Shown here: piece by piece, positions 53,101-59,983 of the stretch
Layout of the letters: each line of letters begins with the position of its first letter
Position numbering within the stretch: the stretch's first letter is position 1
Origin: Bacillota bacterium
GTDB lineage: Bacteria; Bacillota; Clostridia; Acetivibrionales; DTU013
NCBI GenBank assembly: GCA_023409735.1
Contig: JAEYRB010000010.1
Location: 154,987-218,986 of the forward strand
Direction of reading: 5' to 3'
DNA: 64,000 nt
Notes under the pieces: generated by a model
Database searches by the model: none
The model's input: only the letters and a program-made list of their open reading frames with translations
What the model was told of the DNA's origin: nothing
Translations under genes and position numbers: made by a program

Positions 53101-54402
53101 TTGAAGAGTGAATTAATAGTTGATGTAGGAATTGGAGAAAACAGAGTTGCTCTGTTGGAGGATGATGAGCTCGCGGAAATATACCTCGAAAACAGCAGCA
53201 GTGAAAGACTGGTGGGAAACATATACAGGGGAAAGGTAACAAGCGTCCTACCGGGAATGCAGGCGGCCTTTATTGACATAGGGTATGAAAAGAATGCGTT
53301 TTTGTATGCCGGTGACGTTATTGAAAAGAAGGAATACTCTGATGACGAGGATGATGATTCCAATGGCAGCCACGACTGCAACATTGCAGATGTGCTCAAA
53401 GCAGGGCAGGAGCTGACTGTTCAGGTGATCAAGGAACCAATAGGCTCAAAAGGACCAAGAGTTACCACCAATATCACTCTTCCCGGAAGGCACCTGGTGC
53501 TTTTACCGGGGGCAAATTATACCGGTGTATCCAGAAGAATTGAAAGCGAGAGCGAAAGAGCAAAGCTAAAAAATGCAGCAGAGAGGATCAAGCCTGACGG
53601 AATGGGGCTTATTGTCAGAACAGCTTCCGAAGGAAAGGAAGAGGAGGACTTTATAGATGACCTTGGCTTTCTTGTTAAGCTATGGGATAACATAAAAAAG
53701 AAGGAGAAAAGCGGACCTGTTCCACGGTGCATGCATAAGGATCTTGGCCTGATATCCAGAACAGTGCGCGATATGTTCACAAGGGACATCAACAAGTTTG
53801 TTATAAACAGCAGGGAAGAATACGAGAAGGTACTTGAAATAGTTGATATGCTGTCGCCTGCGCTAAAATGCAGGGTTGAGTATTACAGCAAGGATTATGA
53901 TATATTTGAGTATTACCAGCTGGAATCCAAGATCGCAAGAGCTCTTTCCAGAAGGGTCTGGCTGAAGTGCGGAGGCTATCTGGTTATAGACAGGACAGAG
54001 GCTCTGACCGTTATTGATGTAAACACAGGTAAATATGTAGGTGCCAACAGCCTGGAAAACACCGTCGTGAAGACAAATATTGAGGCGGCCAGAGAAATTG
54101 CCAAGCAGATCAGGCTTCGGGATATTGGGGGCATAATAATAATCGACTTTATAGATATGCATGAGCATGAGCATCAGCAAATGGTGCTTGATGAGCTCAA
54201 ACAGGCACTTAGAAGGGATAGGACCAAGACAACGGTGGTTGGTATGACGGGACTTGGACTAATAGAGATGACAAGGAAAAAGGTGCGTAAGGAGCTTTCA
54301 ACACAGCTCATAACAGACTGCCCGTGTTGTGATGGAACCGGAAAGGTCATTTCGCCTAAAGCTGCTGCACATAATGTAGAAAAGGAGATAATGAGGAAAT
54401 AA
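53101..54402 (+). CDS. rng: Ribonuclease G/E family endoribonuclease
   Basis: A 433-residue single-strand endoribonuclease. S1 RNA-binding domain at residues 35-115 (IYRGKVTSVLPGMQAAFIDIG), RNase H-like and catalytic domain at 200-400 with VIDVNTGKYVGANS and IGGIIIIDFIDM supplying the Mg-binding Asp residues, and the zinc-link motif CPCCDGTGKV near the end. The TTG at 53101 after GGCGGTGG fits family lengths; an in-frame ATG at 53086 lacks a ribosome site. The order rng-rplU-prp-rpmA is the normal clostridial one. Confidence 0.92.
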   Translation: MKSELIVDVGIGENRVALLEDDELAEIYLENSSSERLVGNIYRGKVTSVLPGMQAAFIDIGYEKNAFLYAGDVIEKKEYSDDEDDDSNGSHDCNIADVLKAGQELTVQVIKEPIGSKGPRVTTNITLPGRHLVLLPGANYTGVSRRIESESERAKLKNAAERIKPDGMGLIVRTASEGKEEEDFIDDLGFLVKLWDNIKKKEKSGPVPRCMHKDLGLISRTVRDMFTRDINKFVINSREEYEKVLEIVDMLSPALKCRVEYYSKDYDIFEYYQLESKIARALSRRVWLKCGGYLVIDRTEALTVIDVNTGKYVGANSLENTVVKTNIEAAREIAKQIRLRDIGGIIIIDFIDMHEHEHQQMVLDELKQALRRDRTKTTVVGMTGLGLIEMTRKKVRKELSTQLITDCPCCDGTGKVISPKAAAHNVEKEIMRK

Positions 54403-54414
54403 AAAACAGGGACA

Positions 54415-54443
54415 TTGACAATAAAACTCTTGTGTGTTAAACT
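54415..54443 (+). promoter_or_regulatory. Promoter of the rplU-prp-rpmA operon
   Basis: A -35 TTGACA (54415-54420) and -10 TAAACT (54438-54443), 17-bp spacer, just before the L21 leader. Confidence 0.85.
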
Positions 54444-54445
54444 AT

Positions 54446-54520
54446 TTCGGTAACCGCTCGGGCAGGGCTTCAAAATGCGACAATATTCGCTGCCTTATTT
54501 CCGGCGAGTCTGTTAACAGG
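54446..54520 (+). ncRNA. Ribosomal protein L21 leader
   Basis: The conserved leader blocks GGTAACCGCTCGGGCAGGG, CAAAATGCGA and CCGGCGAGT occur between the promoter and rplU, in the order of the Firmicutes L21 leader family. It is thought to bind L21 for autoregulation. Confidence 0.75.
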
Positions 54521-54532
54521 AGGTATAAACCC

Positions 54533-54844
54533 ATGTATGCTGTTATTGAAACAGGTGGTAAGCAATACAAGGTGCAGGAAGGCGATGTAGTCTTTATAGA
54601 GAAGCTCGATGTTGAGGATGGAGCTGCAGTTACCTTTGATAAGGTTCTGGCAGTTTCTGACGAAGGGAATGTGACTTTTGGAAAGCCATTAGTTGAGAAT
54701 GCATTTGTGTCTGCAAAAGTGCTTGGACAAGGTAAGGATAAGAAAATTATCGTTTTCAAGTACAAGGCAAAGAAGAACTACAGAAATAAGAACGGACACA
54801 GACAGCCATATACTAAAGTACAGATAGAAAAGATCAGTGTATAA
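54533..54844 (+). CDS. rplU: 50S ribosomal protein L21
   Basis: A 103-residue L21. It begins MYAVIETGGKQYKVQEGD and ends in KYKAKKNYRNKNGHRQPYT, the normal family pattern that binds 23S rRNA. The ATG at 54533 follows AGGAGG; a longer frame back to 54434 is the leader. Cotranscribed with prp and rpmA. Confidence 0.97.
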   Translation: MYAVIETGGKQYKVQEGDVVFIEKLDVEDGAAVTFDKVLAVSDEGNVTFGKPLVENAFVSAKVLGQGKDKKIIVFKYKAKKNYRNKNGHRQPYTKVQIEKISV

Positions 54845-54863
54845 TTGATCTCAGGCTTGTGAA

Positions 54864-55196
54864 ATGATTAAGGCAATAGTAGGTAAGAATTTATCGGGTT
54901 CTATAAGGCGCTTAAGCATAAAGGGGCATTCGGGCTATGCAGAAGAAGGACAGGACATTATATGCTCCGCTGTTTCTGCAATAGCATATACGACAGCCGG
55001 TGCGCTCGGTGAACTGGCAGGCATTGAAGAATGCTACAGTGAAGCTTCAGGGTACATGATGATCAGTCTGCCTGAGAATATAACGGCACAGCAGGAAGCA
55101 ACTGCCGAGATTATACTCCGCACGGCAGAGATAGGCTTAAAGCAAATAGAACTCTCATATGGTAAATATGTAGTAGTAGTTGAAGAGGAGGTGTAA
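54864..55196 (+). CDS. prp: Ribosomal-processing cysteine protease Prp
   Basis: A 110-residue cysteine protease that removes the N-terminal extension of L27 in Firmicutes. Catalytic His is in KGHSGYAEEG (residue 22) and catalytic Cys in DIICSAVSAI (residue 34). It lies between rplU and rpmA as usual, and the extension it should cut is present in the L27 encoded next. Its end lies 4 bp before the rpmA start. Confidence 0.93.
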   Translation: MIKAIVGKNLSGSIRRLSIKGHSGYAEEGQDIICSAVSAIAYTTAGALGELAGIEECYSEASGYMMISLPENITAQQEATAEIILRTAEIGLKQIELSYGKYVVVVEEEV

Positions 55197-55200
55197 TCCG

Positions 55201-55479
55201 ATGATTAAAATTAATCTCCAGCTGTTCGCTCACAAAAAGGGAGTTGGCAGCTCAAGAAACGGCCGTGACAGTGCGGCTCAAAGACTCGGTGTCAAGAGGG
55301 CTGACGGACAGTTTGTTCTGGCCGGCAACATTCTTGTAAGACAAAGAGGTACAAAGATTCATCCTGGCGAGAATGTAGGAATAGGCAAGGATGACACCCT
55401 TTTTGCTCTGGCTGATGGAAAGGTTAAGTTTGAAAGACTGGGCAAGGACAAAAAGCAGTGTAGTATAGTAGTTGGTTAA
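55201..55479 (+). CDS. rpmA: 50S ribosomal protein L27 with cleavable N-terminal extension
   Basis: A 92-residue L27. The first residues MIKINLQLF precede AHKKGVGSSRNGRDS; Prp cuts after the Phe to expose the mature N-terminus that reaches the peptidyl transferase centre. The ATG at 55201 follows GAGGAGGTG and lies at the end of prp. A terminator and copy D of the leader element follow before obg. Confidence 0.97.
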   Translation: MIKINLQLFAHKKGVGSSRNGRDSAAQRLGVKRADGQFVLAGNILVRQRGTKIHPGENVGIGKDDTLFALADGKVKFERLGKDKKQCSIVVG

Positions 55480-55494
55480 TATGTATAAAATAAG

Positions 55495-55523
55495 TCCCGG
55501 CAGAACTAGCCGGGATTTTTTTC
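55495..55523 (+). terminator. Intrinsic terminator after rpmA
   Basis: TCCCGG pairs with CCGGGA around CAGAACTAG, followed by seven T. Confidence 0.88.
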
Positions 55524-55528
55524 TTATA

Positions 55529-55602
55529 CGGCATTGCCCGAAGGGCACACAGCAAAAAGGCAAGAGGTGCTTGATGCCGGTATTTTTCTTATACCGGGCA
55601 TT
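55529..55602 (+). promoter_or_regulatory. Copy D of the four-copy leader RNA element (before obg)
   Basis: CGGCATTG, hairpin GCCC-GAA-GGGC, ACACAGCAAAAAGGC, AAGAGGTGCTTGATGCC and a T-rich stretch follow the same plan as the copies at 15059, 31710 and 42668. Here the tail forms an extra long hairpin, ATGCCGGTAT pairing with ATACCGGGCAT (55574-55601). It lies directly after the rpmA terminator. Confidence 0.6.
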
Positions 55603-55639
55603 TGCATGCTGACACTAACAGAAAATTAAGGAGCAGAAA

Positions 55640-56914
55640 ATGTTAATTGACCGCGCAAAAATACATATAAAGGCCGGGGACGGCGGAAATGGTAAGGTCT
55701 CCTTTCACAGAGAGAAATATGTCGCTGCAGGCGGACCTGACGGCGGTGATGGAGGAATCGGAGGCGATGTTATAATCATTGCCGATGAAAGCTTAAGGAC
55801 TCTCATCGACTTTAAATACAAGAGAAAGTACGTGGCTGAATCCGGTGCGGGCGGCGGTACCTCCAACTGCTCAGGCAAGAGCGGAAAAGATTTGATCATC
55901 AAGGTTCCTATGGGAACGCTTATAAAGGACGAGAAAACCGGCCGCATCCTTGCAGATCTGGTTAAACCGAAGCAAAGTGTCATTATTGCTAAGGGCGGAA
56001 AAGGCGGAAAGGGAAATCAGCATTTTGCTACGGCAACACGCCAGGTACCGAGCTTTGCACAGGCAGGAACTCAAGGTGAGGAGCTGACAGTGCTGCTTGA
56101 ACTGAAGATCATAGCTGATGTAGGTCTTGTAGGCTTCCCCAATGCGGGTAAATCCACTATATTATCCATGGTAACCAAGGCCGATCCAAAAATTGCAGAT
56201 TATCCATTTACTACTCTTGAACCCAATTTGGGGGTGGTAAATCTTGGTGAGGGTAACAGCTTCGTACTTGCTGATATACCGGGACTTATAGAGGGAGCGC
56301 ATGAGGGAGTAGGCCTAGGTCATCAATTCCTCAGACATGTGGAGCGGACTAAGGTGCTGATACATGTAGTCGATCTTGCTGCAGTAGATGGAAGAGATCC
56401 GCTTGGCGATTTTGATATTATTAATAATGAGCTGGCCAAATATGATTCCAAGCTTGCAGAAAGGCCACAGGTGGTTGCAGCAAATAAGACAGACCTTCCC
56501 GAGGGTATGGAAAATCTCCCGGACTTTACAAAGGAGCTGGAAGCCAGGGGCTACAAGGTGTTCCCAATATCCGCTGCAACAAATAAGGGAGTCAGGGAGC
56601 TGATGTATTATGTTGCAGAACAGCTTAGGGGCCTGCCGGAAATAGTGCTGACTAACGAGGACGGCGGCGAGACAATATATACAGCAGAAGAGGAGACGCC
56701 TTTCACTGTAAGAAAAGAAGGAAATGTTTATATTGTCGAGGGCAGCTGGATAAGAAAGGTCGTTGGCTCAACCAACTTTGACGTATATGAATCTTTGCAG
56801 TATTTCCAAAGGTCTCTGAAATCAAGGGGCGTTATTGAAGAACTTGAGAAGCTAGGAATCAAAGAGGGCGATACTGTAAAAATTTATGACATAGAGTTCG
56901 ACTATGTGCCGTAG
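55640..56914 (+). CDS. obgE: GTPase Obg (CgtA)
   Basis: A 424-residue ribosome-assembly GTPase. The Gly-rich Obg domain covers residues 1-158 (for example GGPDGGDGGIGGDV). The G domain has G1 GFPNAGKST, G3 DIPGLIEGAHEGVGLGHQFLRH and G4 NKTD. The C-terminal OCT domain is present (residues 345-424). AAGGAG precedes the start. Normal clostridial neighbour of rpmA and yhbY. Confidence 0.97.
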   Translation: MLIDRAKIHIKAGDGGNGKVSFHREKYVAAGGPDGGDGGIGGDVIIIADESLRTLIDFKYKRKYVAESGAGGGTSNCSGKSGKDLIIKVPMGTLIKDEKTGRILADLVKPKQSVIIAKGGKGGKGNQHFATATRQVPSFAQAGTQGEELTVLLELKIIADVGLVGFPNAGKSTILSMVTKADPKIADYPFTTLEPNLGVVNLGEGNSFVLADIPGLIEGAHEGVGLGHQFLRHVERTKVLIHVVDLAAVDGRDPLGDFDIINNELAKYDSKLAERPQVVAANKTDLPEGMENLPDFTKELEARGYKVFPISAATNKGVRELMYYVAEQLRGLPEIVLTNEDGGETIYTAEEETPFTVRKEGNVYIVEGSWIRKVVGSTNFDVYESLQYFQRSLKSRGVIEELEKLGIKEGDTVKIYDIEFDYVP

Positions 56915-56930
56915 TAGTTTTAAATTTATC

Positions 56931-57075
56931 AAGGGCAATAAATCGGAACAGAGTAATGAGAATATACGAAGGGCAATCAATCAGTACGCAATAATGTGAA
57001 TGTATGAAGGACATTTATTCGGAATAGAATAATGGGAATATACGAAGGACATTTATTCCAACGAATTAATTTATT
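56931..57075. repeat. 38-bp tandem repeat, four copies
   Basis: Units start at 56931, 56969, 57007 and 57045 and follow AAGG(G/A)CA then ATCAATCGG-like and AATAATG-GAATATACG. The last is truncated. It fills the gap between obg and yhbY. Confidence 0.85.
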
Positions 57076-57224
57076 GCGACCATATTTATTGAAAATATGG
57101 CAAAAGCATTTATCCAAGAATGAATAATATTGTGGAAAACATTCAACAGCTTATCAACATACTCTGTGCGGGATAAGCTACTATGAAATTTGAGCCGGTG
57201 CACAGCGGCAGAATGGCGGTTTAT

Positions 57225-57515
57225 ATGCTTACTAGCAAGCAGAGAAGCTATCTTAAAAGCTTATCAAATACAATGGAGCCTATATTTCAGGTAGGCAAGG
57301 GCGGAATTGGCGATAATATGGTAAAACAGTTCAGCGATGCTCTTGAGGCAAGGGAGCTGATCAAGGCGTCTGTCCTGAGAAATTCTGAGGCGAGTGCCCG
57401 GGAAGTATGCGAAGAGCTTGCACAACTGACCGGTGCTGAGGTCGTGCAGGTTATTGGCAATAAGTTTGTACTTTACAAGGAATCAGAAAAGCACAAGGAG
57501 ATTGTGCTGGAATAA
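57225..57515 (+). CDS. yhbY: Ribosome assembly RNA-binding protein YhbY (CRM domain)
   Basis: A 96-residue CRM-domain protein that binds pre-50S ribosomes. It begins MLTSKQRSYLKSLSNTMEPIFQVGKGG, with the GxxG-type KGGIGDN loop and a C-terminal VIGNKFVLYKES. The ATG at 57225 matches the family N-terminus (MLTxKQR); a longer frame starts at 57183. It lies convergent to the DUF4364 gene with only 9 bp between stops. Confidence 0.92.
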   Translation: MLTSKQRSYLKSLSNTMEPIFQVGKGGIGDNMVKQFSDALEARELIKASVLRNSEASAREVCEELAQLTGAEVVQVIGNKFVLYKESEKHKEIVLE

Positions 57516-57524
57516 AGTTTCTTA

Positions 57525-58160
57525 CTAGCCTCTCTTTTTTGTGAGGGAATCAATAATTTCGCTGTATATCTCGGAAGAATGCTTTTCCCAGCTTTCACAC
57601 ACAGCTCGGGCATCCTTTCTTGTACCAACAGCAGCTTTCAGTTCTATGAGAGGGAAGTCTTTCTCACCGATTCTGCAAATGACAGTGAACTTATTTTCAC
57701 TTTCCGGGACAAAATCTGCTGAGATGAGCATTTCACTCTCAATTTGTTTTTTTGCGCCGGGAAGCATATTATCCAGTTGTTTTCTGATTCCCGGAGAAAT
57801 TAGATTAATAAAATACTGCAGCGCCTTTTTCCCTGCCGGAGTGATTACGAAGCCGCTAACACTGTCACTTCCTTTAGTACTGCCAATACTACTGTCAATA
57901 CTGCTTGCATTTCCGCCGATACTTCTGTCAACATTACTGCCGATACTACTCTCGGCTTTTTTGATCTCAGCAGGCTTTATATGCATTCCGTCAAGCAGCT
58001 CATTGAAGCACTGCTGAAAAACGAAATAATTCATAAGCCTGGTTTCCAGCACCAGAGTAGTTAGATCATTATTGCTGACCGGCATGTTGAGTTTGTCCAT
58101 TATATACATGATTATAAGCTTGTTCTGCACTATTTCGCTGCTGCTGCCCAATGAATTCAT
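57525..58160 (-). CDS. DUF4364 family protein with low-complexity insertion
   Basis: A 211-residue DUF4364 protein, a winged-helix-like clostridial family of unknown function. It begins MNSLGSSSEIVQNKLIIMYI; a typical ITPAGKKALQYF segment follows near residue 107. Between them, residues about 75-104 are a Ser/Ile/Gly-rich insert with repeats such as SSIGSN and SSIGST, which I do not expect in the family. GGGGG precedes the ATG at 58160; the frame is open further to 58286 without a ribosome site. Confidence 0.75.
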   Translation of the reverse strand: MNSLGSSSEIVQNKLIIMYIMDKLNMPVSNNDLTTLVLETRLMNYFVFQQCFNELLDGMHIKPAEIKKAESSIGSNVDRSIGGNASSIDSSIGSTKGSDSVSGFVITPAGKKALQYFINLISPGIRKQLDNMLPGAKKQIESEMLISADFVPESENKFTVICRIGEKDFPLIELKAAVGTRKDARAVCESWEKHSSEIYSEIIDSLTKKRG

Positions 58161-58547
58161 TTCGCTGCCCCCAAATAAATCTGGAATTTGTCGTAACATA
58201 CCTTTGTAATATACTAGTGAAACTATTATAACATTTTCCTTATTCATTATGAATCTAATATACAATATTACTATAAAATCATACATTATTATGATATAGC
58301 ATTGTTAATGATAAATGCAATGTGTCATATTTTCTCATAAACATATTGCTATTTTATATTGAAAGACTGGTGTCACTGTTGTATTATGTGAAATTAGAGG
58401 TTGTTGAGAGAATTGCAACCTCTATATTTGCAGCTTGACCTTGAAAGTTAAGCCTCTCAAAATCAGTTGAGAATTTGTGACAAAGCTCAAGAAGTCAGCT
58501 TCTTTTAAGTGGCAGACAGATAATCAACAACAATAATGGAAGGATAG
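58161..58547. other. Divergent promoter region with a hairpin
   Basis: About 390 bases between the divergent DUF4364 and pyridoxal kinase genes. TAGAGGTTG pairs with CAACCTCTA (58395-58424) but no T run follows. No other feature is supported. Confidence 0.45.
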
Positions 58548-59387
58548 ATGAGTATGAAAAAAATAGTAACAATACAGGATATATCGTGTGTGGGTAAATG
58601 CTCTTTAACAGTAGCTCTACCGATCATATCAGCTATGGGAGTTGAAACCGCGATTATTCCAACAGCGGTACTGTCTACTCATACAATGTTTAAGAATTTT
58701 ACATTCCACGATCTAACAAGTGAAATCGTTCCGATTGCAGAGCATTGGAAGAGTGAAAATATTGGATTTGATGCTATTTACACAGGATATCTGGGATCCT
58801 TTGAGCAGATAGATATAGTATCTAAGTTCTTTGAGGATTTCAAGACAGATGACAATCTGATATTTGTAGATCCAGTTATGGCTGATAATGGAAAATTATA
58901 TCCTGCATTTAATGAAGCTTTTGCCAAGGAAATGGCAAAGCTGTGCGGCAAAGCAGATATTATTGTTCCCAATCTGACAGAAGCTCATTTTATGACAGAT
59001 ATACCATATAAGGAAAGCTATGATGAGGAATATATTAAAGAAATGCTTCAGGCACTGCTTGCTCTTGGCCCGAAAATAGCGGTACTCACCGGAGTGTGTC
59101 TGGAACCCGGCAAGACAGGAATTATGGGCTTGGATGGAGAAACCGGAGAGTACTTCCACTATTACCATGAGAGGCTTGATGCTATATATCATGGTACAGG
59201 TGACATCTTTGCCAGCACGACAGTAGGTGCTCTTATGAATGGTAAAGGAATTTCAGAATCATTCAAGATTGCTGCTGATTATACGCTTGAAACGATACGC
59301 GCTACAATGAATAGCGATGATAAGGCTTGGTATGGCGTGGATTTTGAGACAACGATACCGCTGCTGCTTAAAATTCTTGGCAAATAG
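58548..59387 (+). CDS. pdxY: Pyridoxal/pyridoxamine kinase
   Basis: A 279-residue ribokinase-fold B6 kinase, which makes pyridoxal phosphate from B6 vitamers for salvage. The start IVTIQDISCVGKCSLTVALP is typical. YTGYLGS and the PNLTEA segment follow, and the catalytic anion-hole motif is HGTGDIFASTTVGAL near residue 222 with the catalytic Asp. GGAAGGAT precedes the ATG. No other B6 genes are adjacent. Confidence 0.9.
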   Translation: MSMKKIVTIQDISCVGKCSLTVALPIISAMGVETAIIPTAVLSTHTMFKNFTFHDLTSEIVPIAEHWKSENIGFDAIYTGYLGSFEQIDIVSKFFEDFKTDDNLIFVDPVMADNGKLYPAFNEAFAKEMAKLCGKADIIVPNLTEAHFMTDIPYKESYDEEYIKEMLQALLALGPKIAVLTGVCLEPGKTGIMGLDGETGEYFHYYHERLDAIYHGTGDIFASTTVGALMNGKGISESFKIAADYTLETIRATMNSDDKAWYGVDFETTIPLLLKILGK

Positions 59388-59586
59388 ATTATTTGGCACA
59401 CCTTCAATATACTTTGGAAATTAAGTATGATAATTTGTTAATTCACTAAGTATGAGAGGCAGAGAAGATACTACGGGCTTGTGAAGCTGAACTCAATAGT
59501 AAACGTGCTCAGCTCAAACCTGTGTATCTTTGCAGTACATTATAACATGCTGAGACTCTGCCTCATACTCCTCACTAGAATCCTGT

Positions 59587-59751
59587 CTAGCTCTTATTCT
59601 TCGGGGAAAGCTTTTTCTCAACCGCCTTGTAGCCGGAAACAACACCCTCCTCCATCTTTTTTGCACCGGAGGCTACTCCTTCTTCCATTTTCTTATAGCC
59701 TGCAGCTATGCCTTTCTCAATTTTCTTTTCAGTCTTCTTAATTTTATCCAC
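59587..59751 (-). CDS. Small Lys/Glu-rich protein with internal repeats (54 residues)
   Basis: A 54-residue gene read leftwards from a GTG at 59751 that follows AAGGAGG with good spacing. The protein is built from repeats: GIAAGYKKMEEG, GVASGAKKMEEG and GVVSGYKAVEKK, ending SPKNKS. It would be an amphipathic helix. No family is recognised. It is longer in coding sense than chance allows, given the regular repeat and clear ribosome site. Confidence 0.7.
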   Translation of the reverse strand: MDKIKKTEKKIEKGIAAGYKKMEEGVASGAKKMEEGVVSGYKAVEKKLSPKNKS

Positions 59752-59893
59752 GTTTTTGCTCCTCCTTGTAATTAGTTATTACCAATAAAATATGTTTTAC
59801 TGTAAAACAAGTAAAAAATATTTTTAATGTAAAAGAAAGGCTGAAAAAGGGCGTTTTCGTTTACATTTGGAAGACAGGAAAGTTGATTATTGG

Positions 59894-59923
59894 TTGACTC
59901 ACTATGAAAACTTGTACTATAAT
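59894..59923 (+). promoter_or_regulatory. Promoter of the SLH protein gene
   Basis: A -35 TTGACT (59894-59899) and perfect -10 TATAAT (59918-59923), 18-bp spacer, about 60 bp before the start codon. Confidence 0.8.
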
Positions 59924-59983
59924 AGTTTAAAATATAAATATTTACATCCTAAGGCAAAAACTAGGAAAAAGGGAGGATTTGTG

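Noticed and set aside
57080..57180. DnaA boxes or a replication origin before yhbY
   Set aside because: TTATCCAAG, TTATCAACA and TGTGGAAAA resemble DnaA boxes but none is exact, and the neighbours are not origin genes.
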